A stretch of DNA of 27,169 nt from Bodo saltans (lineage: Eukaryota > Euglenozoa > Kinetoplastea > Eubodonida > Bodonidae): the NCBI GenBank assembly GCA_001460835.1, contig CYKH01001125.1:1-27169 (forward strand), in the 5' to 3' direction. Below are positions 1-7,737 of the stretch, piece after piece (position 1 is the first letter of the stretch; each line of letters begins with the position of its first letter). The notes under the pieces are model-generated. The model was given only the letters and a program-made list of their open reading frames with translations, was not told the DNA's origin and ran no database searches. The position numbers were made by a program, and so were the translations under genes.

Positions 1-42
1 AACCCATATTCAACCCACCAACACAAACTCTACCATCCCTTA

Positions 43-756
43 ATGGCATCCCGCTGCAAGCGCCCACAGCTTCCGGCGTTCGACCTCCAAGTAGTCCATG
101 AGCACAACACCGACAACCACGTAGTCGGCGCTGGTAATGCGGCCCTGTGCATGGAAATGTCTGAAATTTTGGGCTGCTTGTCACTTGGGTCGTGGCGCGA
201 CGCTGTCGACGGGGACAAGCTCAAGTCCTTAGGCATCACCCACGTCCTCAACGTGGCCAAAGAAGTTCCTCCTCCCTCCGAACGAGCGGCAATGGAAAGT
301 GGAGACTTCTGCCACAAGACGATTCCACTGATGGACTGCCATTCGCAGAACATCGACGTCCACTTCGAGGATGCGTTCGCGTTCATCCAAGCGGCACGTG
401 AACAGAATGGAAAGGTCTTAGTGCACTGCCGGCGGGGGATTTCCCGGAGCGCTGCTATCGTGGTAGGCTACCTCATGTGCCACGAAAGCTACGGCTACAA
501 CGAGGCAGTTGACTTTGTGAAAGAGAAGCGTCCTTGCATTTCCCTCAATCTTGCGTTCCGTCAAGTGCTGTCCGAGTATACTCCTGGAGTTGGTGTTCCA
601 GGATCCGCAACCATCATGGGGATTCCGAAGGCTGCCACGTCCCTGACTGAGGACCCCCAAAGCCGCATGGATAGCAACCTTGGAGAAGATTTCGGTCTCT
701 CCGCACCGGAATCTGAGAAATCGTCACAACCGAGCAACAAAGAGCCCGAGTGGTAG
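43..756 (+). CDS. Dual-specificity protein phosphatase
   Basis: A 237-residue protein with a dual-specificity phosphatase (DSP) domain at about residues 40-180. The cysteine phosphatase signature HCRRGISRS is at residues 128-136, with nucleophile C129 and phosphate-binding R135. D98, in a PLMD stretch 31 residues before C129, fits the general acid. Family knowledge: DSPs remove phosphate from Ser/Thr and Tyr, often on MAP kinases. No kinase-docking, lipid-binding or membrane segment is seen, so the substrate is unknown. The last ~55 residues are Ser/Pro/Glu-rich and look disordered. ATG 43 is the first ATG, but its frame is open to the left edge with no stop, so a start outside the window cannot be excluded. 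The DSP domain begins near residue 40, which leaves a plausible short N-terminal arm. Confidence 0.9.
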   Translation: MASRCKRPQLPAFDLQVVHEHNTDNHVVGAGNAALCMEMSEILGCLSLGSWRDAVDGDKLKSLGITHVLNVAKEVPPPSERAAMESGDFCHKTIPLMDCHSQNIDVHFEDAFAFIQAAREQNGKVLVHCRRGISRSAAIVVGYLMCHESYGYNEAVDFVKEKRPCISLNLAFRQVLSEYTPGVGVPGSATIMGIPKAATSLTEDPQSRMDSNLGEDFGLSAPESEKSSQPSNKEPEW

Positions 757-1752
757 ATGTAATACGCAGCGTCGTTGCACTCGAAGTGTATGGCGATCAC
801 AAGCAAACAAAATTCCAACCACGCAAAACAAAAAACAACACAAAAACAACAAAAAAGAAAACCAAATGATTGAGTGGTCGTTATGAAGGGAGAATATCAT
901 AGTGTTATTGTGTGTGGTGATAAAGCGAACGAAGCTGTGCTAGCGTGCACGCATCGTCGTCAATGGTAGGTCACTCTTGCTACGTCCGCGTTTGTTTTCC
1001 TTTTTCCTTTCTTCCCCTTCTTTCATTTTTTTTGAGCCGAAGTGAGGCGAGCAGCACCCCACCGCGAGCTTCGACGGATGCTCATTTTGCTTTTATTTTC
1101 GTCCCCTTGGGTTTCGTTTCTTTCTCCTCCTTCCCTCCGACCCCATTGTAGTTGATGACGCAGCGCACTGCCAGTAATGTTACAGAGGTGATGATCTTGC
1201 ACCCTTGTGCCCATGTGTGATGGATGTTAGTGCGTGTGCGTGCGTGTGCGATTCTGCTTTCCTCCAAGCAGCCGACTGGTGACAATGTCAACACACAAGC
1301 GTCGAGTCCTTGTGAAGGGACGATGCGTACCTTTTGTGAATGACGGCGCCCCCCAGCAATGAAGAAAACGTACGCGAGAGATAGTTAGCTTTGCACCTTG
1401 CTCACTCCCTCCCCTTTTGTTTGTGTGTTTTGTTGCCGCTTTTATGTTTCTCACCCTTCCCCAGTTGATTTGAAGAGTGCCGTGCCACCGAGAGAGGTAT
1501 GCAGTGCTATCTCGTTGTGGGGCGATGAAAATGGATCCTGCATCGTGTCGGACACCAAACAAAACCACAAACCCAAAATGATGAAGCGTTATTAGAAAAT
1601 ACCTCTCGTGTTGTTGTTCCTTTGCTGCAAACACCACAGTCCTCCTACGGTAACTCCTACGGTAATACCTCAGCTACTCGCTGTAGATTCGTTCCTTTCT
1701 TCTGATTGTTCAACATCCTCTCACACACAAAAAAGAACTTTACGAACTGCTG
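757..1752. other. Long intergenic region (996 bp) with several polypyrimidine tracts
   Basis: This is the largest gap in the window and no convincing coding frame is seen on either strand. It holds three pyrimidine-rich blocks, about 987-1031, 1099-1139 and 1405-1462. The last runs straight into a CAG at 1462-1464, a good trans-splice acceptor. Other simple sequence includes GT/GCGT-rich DNA near 1230-1250 and a perfect 12-bp tandem pair (ctcctacggtaa) at 1642-1665. The region should contain the 3' UTR of the phosphatase mRNA and the 5' UTR of the next gene. Three tracts are more than two mRNAs need, so an extra non-coding transcript is possible but unproven. Confidence 0.5.
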
Positions 1753-3135
1753 ATGTCGAGCACCCTCCTCGCCTGCATCGCCCTGCTGGTTGCTGGTGCA
1801 TCTGCGAACATCCATTTGACAGTCATTGGAGACACGAGGCGAGTGGTGGATCTTGGCGTGTATGCCTTTTCGGAGACTGGATTTATCTCGCTGAAGGTGC
1901 ACGATTTTTTTATTGCAGATCCAGAGGCGTTTCTCACCAACGATGGAGTGATCCATCACAAAGAGCCGATTGGCTTCGTGTTGGACTCTGTGGAGAGTGC
2001 ACAGAGTGCTCGTATCGAGAAGAACTACGCCAAGGGCGACGGTGCTGAGCATCGCCAGTGCTTCATTAACGATGACCAAGTGAAACCAACGCTCAATCGT
2101 ATTCATTTTCCTATCAACGGGAAGAAGCCTTCGGACATCTCTGAAGTTGCTTTCGAGGCCACTGTCACGACCCCCGCACTCTACGCGCTGTTCTTCTACA
2201 ACTGCAAAGGCTTCAACGACACCTCGTCATCCTACCTGCGTCCCATCCCGGTTTCCTTCGATGCTGTTGCTGTGATGTACAACACCGATGCTGCCGGAGT
2301 CAAACACTACCTTTCTATGGCCAGCCGCCCCCTCCCTATGGTCTACGGTCTGTGCGCCTTGTTGTTTATTGCCCTTGGCGTCCTGTGGCACCGGTTGATG
2401 AAGGGCAGCCCGCTGAACGTGCACCGTGTGCACTACGTCATGTTGTTCCTTGTGGCGGTGAAGTCCTTGTCGCTCCTCTTCGAGGCGGGCAAGTTGCACC
2501 ACTACGACCTCACCGGGACGCGGTCGGTGTGGGATCTCTTTTACTACGTCACCCTCACCGTCAAAGGCATCTCTCTCTTTAGCGTGCTGCTGCTTCTTGG
2601 CTCTGGCTGGTCCGTGATGAAGCAGTTCTTGAGCGAACACGACAAGAAGATCATGATGATCATCCTCCCTAGCCAAATTCTTGTCAACATCAGCATCGCG
2701 ATGATCGAGGAAAACAGCGAGGGCAGCAAGCACTGGTCGTCCTGGTACGACATGTTGCAGATCTTAGATGTTGTATGCTGCTGCTGTGTGCTGCTGCCCA
2801 TTGTGTGGTCCATCAAGAACCTGCGCGATGCAGCCTCGCACGACGACAAGGCTGCACGCACGATGGCGCGCATGAAGAAGTTCCGCACCTTCTACATTGT
2901 AATCGTCGCCTACATTTACTTCACCCGTATTATTCTGGTCATGATTGAGAACTCCGTGTCCTACGACAAGACCTGGCTGATTAAGGGGGGAGGTGAGGTG
3001 GCTGCAGCGCTGTTCTACATGTACACCGGAGGCTGCTTCCGGCCTATGGCGGAGAATCCATACCTAGAAGTGGATCGTGATGACGCCGAGGAGCTTGAGG
3101 TGCGCAAAGAAGTCACAGGACCCCAAGCACTGTAA
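1753..3135 (+). CDS. GPR107/GPR108-like (GOST family) seven-transmembrane protein
   Basis: A 460-residue protein with a signal peptide (residues 1-18), a lumenal domain (about 19-195) and seven hydrophobic helices at roughly 195-214, 227-246, 262-286, 300-318, 334-354, 380-398 and 415-432. Family-typical sequences are the LYALFFYNC strand before the membrane part, SRPLPMVYG entering helix 1, the DVVCCCCVLLPIVWSI helix 5, YIYFTRI in helix 6, and the FRPMAENPYL end. These place it in the GOST (Golgi-dynamics domain seven-TM) group with GPR107/108, and the length is somewhat shorter than the human members. Known for the family: Golgi/endosome residence and roles in membrane trafficking. It is not a classical G-protein receptor by sequence. 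ATG 1753 is used because the signal peptide follows at once. Confidence 0.9.
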   Translation: MSSTLLACIALLVAGASANIHLTVIGDTRRVVDLGVYAFSETGFISLKVHDFFIADPEAFLTNDGVIHHKEPIGFVLDSVESAQSARIEKNYAKGDGAEHRQCFINDDQVKPTLNRIHFPINGKKPSDISEVAFEATVTTPALYALFFYNCKGFNDTSSSYLRPIPVSFDAVAVMYNTDAAGVKHYLSMASRPLPMVYGLCALLFIALGVLWHRLMKGSPLNVHRVHYVMLFLVAVKSLSLLFEAGKLHHYDLTGTRSVWDLFYYVTLTVKGISLFSVLLLLGSGWSVMKQFLSEHDKKIMMIILPSQILVNISIAMIEENSEGSKHWSSWYDMLQILDVVCCCCVLLPIVWSIKNLRDAASHDDKAARTMARMKKFRTFYIVIVAYIYFTRIILVMIENSVSYDKTWLIKGGGEVAAALFYMYTGGCFRPMAENPYLEVDRDDAEELEVRKEVTGPQAL

Positions 3136-3306
3136 ACACAAACAACAGAAGAACAAAATAGGAAAACCTGAATGAGAAAAAATCCCAGCAACACAAAACA
3201 ACACATTTTGCTTGCGAAACTTTGCGAAAAACAACTTTGCTCTAAGATTCTCACACTGTTCTCTTTCTACTAATATTGTTTTCCCCCACACGTTGTTTCC
3301 ACTGCA

Positions 3307-3307
3307 G
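3307..3307 (+). promoter_or_regulatory. Predicted spliced-leader acceptor for aconitase mRNA
   Basis: A pyrimidine-rich stretch at about 3259-3302 (ctctttctactaatattg, then gttttccccc) ends in CTGCAG at 3302-3307. The AG at 3306-3307 is the last AG before a 31-nt leader leading to ATG 3339. This matches the tract-plus-AG rule of kinetoplastid trans-splicing. Confidence 0.55.
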
Positions 3308-3338
3308 CAATCCATTATTATCGTAAAGGGAATTAACG

Positions 3339-6023
3339 ATGAGCCAACCGAACCCGTTTGACCGCTTGCTCGCCACCATTGAGGACGGCAAGTACAAATT
3401 CTACGACTTCACGAAGCTCAACGATGCTCGCCTTGCGGCACTGCCCGTATCCGTTCGTGTCGTGCTGGAGGCTGCCGTCCGTGGCTGCGACGAGTTCTTG
3501 ATCACCTCAGCAGACGTTGAGAAGATCTTGGACTGGGTGAACACCCAAGGCAAGGTCGAAATTCCTTTCCGTCCCGCTCGTGTGCTCATGCAGGACTTTA
3601 CTGGCGTCCCGGCCGTTGTTGACCTTGCAGCCATGCGTGACTGCGTTGCTCGCCTCGGCGGCAACCCAGCGGCGATTAACCCCCTCGTCCCAGTCGATCT
3701 TGTGATTGACCACTCCGTCCAGGTGGACGCGAGCCGCACCGCCGATGCCAAGGATCAAAATGAGGCGAAGGAGTTCGAGCGCAACAGCGAGCGTTTCACT
3801 TTCTTGAAGTGGGGCAGCACCGCCTTCGAGGGCCTTCAGATTATCCCCCCTGGCAACGGTATCGTGCACCAGGTCAATCTTGAGTACCTTGCTCGTGTCG
3901 TCTTCAACCAGGACGGCCTCCTCTACCCCGATACCCTTGTTGGTACCGACTCCCACACGACCATGATCAACGGTCTTGGTTGCTTGGGCTGGGGTGTTGG
4001 CGGTATCGAGGCGGAGGCGGCTATGCTGGGCCAACCTCAAAGCATGGTCCTGCCCGAGGTGGTTGGTTTTGAACTCACGGGCAAGCTCGCCCCAGCTGCC
4101 ACTGCCACCGATAGCGTCCTGACCATCACCGCCATCCTGCGCAAGTTTGGCGTTGTGGGAAAGTTTGTGGAGTTCTATGGTGCTGGTGTTGCCAGCCTCT
4201 CTCTGGCGGATCGTGCAACCATTTCCAACATGGCCCCGGAGTACGGAGCAACCTGCGGATTTTTCCCAGTCGATGAGAGCTCCCTGGAGTACCTCGTCCA
4301 AACTGGGCGCTCTGCTGAGCACGTGAACTATGTGCGCAGCTACCTCAAGGCGGTTGGCCTCTTCGCGGACTACACCGTTACGAACACCAGCGCATTCTCC
4401 GCTAAGCTGTCTCTTGACTTAAGCACTGTGGAACCTTGCATTGCCGGCCCCAAGCGTCCCCATGATTTGGTTGCCGTCAAGGACCAAAAGGCGGACTTCA
4501 CCAAGTGTCTCAACAACGTCGAGAACAACTTCAAGGGCTTCGCTGTCGCAGAGTCCCACCGCACCGCCACGGCCAACCTTTCATTTGAGGGCAAAGACTA
4601 CACCATCCACCACGGAGATATCGTCATCGCTGCGATCACTTCCTGCACCAACACATCCAACCCCAACGTGCTGATCGCCGCTGGCCTCGTGGCCAAAAAG
4701 GCGGCTGAGCGTGGTCTCTTTATCGCCCCGTACATCAAGACGTCCCTATCCCCCGGAAGCCAAGCTGTGGAGAAGTACCTCGCTAAGTGCAACCTCCTGG
4801 AGCCCTTTGCGCAGCAAGGCTTCACGATTGCAGGCTACGGCTGCATGACCTGCATCGGTAACAGCGGTCAGCTGTACCCTGGTGTGGGCGAGGCGTTCGT
4901 GGACAACAAGATTGTGTGCTCCTCTGTTCTATCAGGCAACCGCAACTTCGAGGCTCGCGTCCACCCCGATACCGCTGCTAATTTCCTGGCGTCACCTCCA
5001 CTGGTGGTTGCCTACGCCCTTGCGGGAACGATGGACATCGACCTCGTTCAGGAGCCCCTGGGTAAGGGCGCCGATGGTAACAACGTGTACCTCAAGGACG
5101 TGTGGCCCTCCCAGGAAGAGGTTCAGGCACTTGTCCGTGAGCACGTCACGTCTGAAGTCTTCAGCGAAGTGTACAGCCGCATCAAGCAAGGCAATGCCCG
5201 ATGGGACTCCCTCGTGGTGCCCACCAACCCCAACCAGTTCCAGTGGGACGACGCCTCAACGTACATCCACAATCCTCCGTTCTTCGCTGCGATGGCGATG
5301 GAGTTGCCCCAGCGTGGAGATATCAAGGGCGCCTACTGCCTGTTGTCCTTGGGCGACTCTGTCACCACCGACCATATTTCCCCCGCCGGTGATATCGCCA
5401 AGTCATCGTCTGCCGCCAAGTACCTCAACGAGCGTGGCATTCAGAAGGCGGACTTCAACACCTACGGCGCACGCCGCGGAAACGACTTGGTGATGGTGCG
5501 CGGAACCTTCGCGAACACTCGCCTTGCTAACCGTGTTGTTGGCCCTGGTGCCACCGGACCAGTCACCGTTCACATTCCCAGCGGAGAGCAGTCCTCCATT
5601 TACGATGCCTCCGCCCGCTACATCGCCGACGGCAACGATCTTATCATTCTTGCCGGCAAGGAGTACGGAAGTGGCTCGTCCCGCGACTGGGCCGCCAAGG
5701 GCCCCTACATGCTCGGCGTCAAGGCAGTCATTGCTGAGAGCTTCGAGCGTATTCACCGCTCCAACTTGGTCGGCATGGGTATTGTCCCACTCTGCTACAA
5801 GGCAGGTGAGAATGCCGCATCCCTTGGCCTCAAGGGCAACGAGCAGTTCGACATCACCTTCGGTGGCGAACTTATCCCCGCTCAAGACGTCACCGTGACC
5901 ACCAGCACAGGCAAGACCTTCACTGCCACTCTCCGCCTCGACACTGCCGCCGAAATCGCGTACTACCGCAACGGAGGTATCCTGCACTACGTACTCCGCA
6001 ACAAGATCAAGGCATCCGCGTAA
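3339..6023 (+). CDS. ACO: Aconitate hydratase (IRP1/AcnA type)
   Basis: An 894-residue full-length aconitase of the cytosolic IRP1/AcnA type, converting citrate to isocitrate through cis-aconitate. The three [4Fe-4S] cysteines are present: C436 in SCTNTSNP, and C502 and C505 in [11 protein letters not shown]. This is the same spacing as human IRP1, offset by one. Other family blocks are [15 protein letters not shown] (substrate/cluster region), [13 protein letters not shown] starting the swivel domain, and the active-site block [15 protein letters not shown] near residues 774-788. Length equals the usual ~890. The N-terminus ([11 protein letters not shown]) is not a strong mitochondrial presequence, although trypanosome aconitase is known to work in both cytosol and mitochondrion. 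The gene is GC-rich at third positions, which fits high expression. ATG 3339 gives the expected IRP1-type N-terminus. Confidence 0.97.
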   Translation: MSQPNPFDRLLATIEDGKYKFYDFTKLNDARLAALPVSVRVVLEAAVRGCDEFLITSADVEKILDWVNTQGKVEIPFRPARVLMQDFTGVPAVVDLAAMRDCVARLGGNPAAINPLVPVDLVIDHSVQVDASRTADAKDQNEAKEFERNSERFTFLKWGSTAFEGLQIIPPGNGIVHQVNLEYLARVVFNQDGLLYPDTLVGTDSHTTMINGLGCLGWGVGGIEAEAAMLGQPQSMVLPEVVGFELTGKLAPAATATDSVLTITAILRKFGVVGKFVEFYGAGVASLSLADRATISNMAPEYGATCGFFPVDESSLEYLVQTGRSAEHVNYVRSYLKAVGLFADYTVTNTSAFSAKLSLDLSTVEPCIAGPKRPHDLVAVKDQKADFTKCLNNVENNFKGFAVAESHRTATANLSFEGKDYTIHHGDIVIAAITSCTNTSNPNVLIAAGLVAKKAAERGLFIAPYIKTSLSPGSQAVEKYLAKCNLLEPFAQQGFTIAGYGCMTCIGNSGQLYPGVGEAFVDNKIVCSSVLSGNRNFEARVHPDTAANFLASPPLVVAYALAGTMDIDLVQEPLGKGADGNNVYLKDVWPSQEEVQALVREHVTSEVFSEVYSRIKQGNARWDSLVVPTNPNQFQWDDASTYIHNPPFFAAMAMELPQRGDIKGAYCLLSLGDSVTTDHISPAGDIAKSSSAAKYLNERGIQKADFNTYGARRGNDLVMVRGTFANTRLANRVVGPGATGPVTVHIPSGEQSSIYDASARYIADGNDLIILAGKEYGSGSSRDWAAKGPYMLGVKAVIAESFERIHRSNLVGMGIVPLCYKAGENAASLGLKGNEQFDITFGGELIPAQDVTVTTSTGKTFTATLRLDTAAEIAYYRNGGILHYVLRNKIKASA

Positions 6024-6327
6024 GCGCAGTGATGTCTCGACGTGAACTGGGCGACCATTAGCAACAGCAAATCTTTGAAGACAAACTTCAAGAAAAAACA
6101 ACACAAACATCGAAAAGATTCTTCGTTACCCACACTCCTTACGAAGGAATCAACTGGGGAGCGACATTCTATTTTTGAAAGACAACAATTTTCGTGTCCT
6201 ATCAGCGACACTTTTTGTTTTTTTTGTTTTTCATTGTCTCTAGTCATTCACTTTTCACTTTTTCCGCATTCAGGCAGTAATCCTCTTATTTTAGTACATT
6301 CCCTCCATCGATCGAACAGTCAACAAG
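6024..6327. other. Intergenic region with strong polypyrimidine tract
   Basis: No gene is seen. An A-rich 3' UTR-like part (about 6060-6120) is followed by a T-rich tract at 6205-6270, including a run of eight T. Two candidate trans-splice AGs follow: 6242-6243 (ctctag) and 6272-6273 (attcag). The second is favoured because it directly follows the last tract and leaves a leader of about 54 nt before ATG 6328. Confidence 0.45.
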
Positions 6328-7446
6328 ATGGACAGGACTCTTAGCACCACACGTGCCCGATCTCAATCGCCCAACGACAAGACGACGACGAGTGCTGTCG
6401 GCCGCGCCACGAGTCCCCCAAGAGCGCACAGCACGCTGCCCTTCTACGGAGACCGTTCTAAGGAAGCCAGCCCCTACAATGCAGCGTCCCTGCGAAGACG
6501 CCTTCCTAGAAGTGATGCCGTGGACTACAGCTACCGATCTCTTACGAATCTTGCAGAGGTCGTTGGGTCAGTGCCAAGATCTGGGACAGTCTTTGTAAGG
6601 AGGGCGTCGCCGTCAGCAAGCCCAGCCGATCAAAGCCTGCAAGCCGGAGGTGCTAACTTAGGCGACGCGATCAAGCAGCAGCAAAACAAAGCGTCTCAGG
6701 ATTCCATGCTATTTCAGTTCGGTGACAAGAAAGGGCAACAAGGCAAGACTACCGTCACCGACGACGGTGTTGTTGTGATTAAGGCAAAGGATGAGAATTA
6801 TGCCTTTAAGGAAATCGATCAGGCCGTTTATGTGTCGGATAAGGACATGAAGAATTGGGTCATGGACGCCAATGGCAACCTTGTGCGGCGAAAGCTAACT
6901 GCTAAGGAGGAGCAAGAACTCCTCGAGTCCAAGCGCACATTGTACCGCTGCACGATCCTTCGCATGAACAACAACGAGCTCTCAGATATCACGGGCATCG
7001 ACAGGAGTTTGTATTTAACGCTGTTCAAACCGATGGAGTACCTCACGGTGGTTGATTTGTCATGCAACCGAATTGTGGCGATCCCTGACCGCTTTTGTGA
7101 ACGGTACCCCATCCACACGTTGCTGCTGCACGGAAATGCGATCCAATCGATTGATCAGCTGCAAGGGTTGCGATCACTAGCCGGCACTCTTCGCTCTTTG
7201 ACACTGTATGACAATCCAGTGCAGCACATGTACAACAGGAAGTACCGCATGATGGTGCTCTGTACCCTTCCATTTATCACGACCCTCGATGGCGTGTTTA
7301 TCACCGACGCCGATCGCGCCAAACTTCCGACCTTTGTAGATATGTTTATTCCTCGAAAGCATCGAGATGGTATCCTCAAGACAATAGGAACCATCACCAA
7401 TACTGCCTCCACTGCACTGCCACCTATTGGCCGAGGAGGCCGATAA
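6328..7446 (+). CDS. LRRC51: LRRC51-like leucine-rich-repeat protein
   Basis: A 372-residue protein. Residues 1-115 are Ser/Thr/Arg/Pro-rich and look disordered. The leucine-rich repeats span about 206-300, with units such as LTVVDLSCNRIVAIPD, HTLLLHGNAIQSI and LRSLTLYDNPV. They are capped by YRMMVLCTLPFITTLDGVFITDADR (about 306-330). That cap, and the LHGN and LTLYDNP repeats, closely resemble vertebrate LRRC51 (the LRR half of LRTOMT), which is found in ciliated organisms. Inference: an axonemal or flagellar role, not shown by the sequence. The long basic N-terminal tail is an addition relative to the compact ~190-residue vertebrate protein. ATG 6328 is the first ATG after the likely splice acceptor. 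Confidence 0.8.
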   Translation: MDRTLSTTRARSQSPNDKTTTSAVGRATSPPRAHSTLPFYGDRSKEASPYNAASLRRRLPRSDAVDYSYRSLTNLAEVVGSVPRSGTVFVRRASPSASPADQSLQAGGANLGDAIKQQQNKASQDSMLFQFGDKKGQQGKTTVTDDGVVVIKAKDENYAFKEIDQAVYVSDKDMKNWVMDANGNLVRRKLTAKEEQELLESKRTLYRCTILRMNNNELSDITGIDRSLYLTLFKPMEYLTVVDLSCNRIVAIPDRFCERYPIHTLLLHGNAIQSIDQLQGLRSLAGTLRSLTLYDNPVQHMYNRKYRMMVLCTLPFITTLDGVFITDADRAKLPTFVDMFIPRKHRDGILKTIGTITNTASTALPPIGRGGR

Positions 7447-7737
7447 AGGAACAGTGTAGTGAGGCCTCTCATTTTTTTAAAAAAAAAACTGTACAGTTTG
7501 CTTTGCCGAGGTTACTAGTCCTTCTTTGTTTGTTTGACTTGTGTCCCGTGTTTCCGATCGTTGGACAAGCACCCTGTGCGACAGCCATTCAACTCGCGGG
7601 GATTATCGATTGGCTCTTCTTTATCGTTTTGTTACTCAGAGATCAAGTAGCCACGGTGCTTTTGGGACGAAGGTTTCCACACCAATTATTTCTTAGAACG
7701 CATCAGAATCAGAAGAATACACTTTTTTTGAAGTTGA

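Noticed and set aside
1187-1280. Possible C/D snoRNA beginning with gtgatga
   Set aside because: A box C-like heptamer occurs, but no matching CTGA box D lies at the proper distance.
1227-1637. 136-residue frame on the - strand in the long gap
   Set aside because: Low-complexity, His/Arg/Thr-rich product over polypyrimidine DNA, opposite to every gene; no motif.
1608-2048. 146-residue + frame overlapping the GPR107-like start
   Set aside because: Overlaps the signal peptide and lumenal domain of a confident gene in another phase; no recognisable domain.
3507-4322. 271-residue frame on the - strand
   Set aside because: Lies wholly inside the well-conserved aconitase gene in antisense; a by-product of its GC-rich third positions.
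5403-6110. 235-residue frame on the - strand
   Set aside because: Antisense to the aconitase C-terminal half, with a sequence that mirrors it and no independent signals.
7472-7499. T7/A10 run and 14-bp perfect palindrome (aaactgtacagttt) after the LRRC51-like gene
   Set aside because: Could form a hairpin, but factor-independent terminators are not expected in this type of genome and no function is supported.
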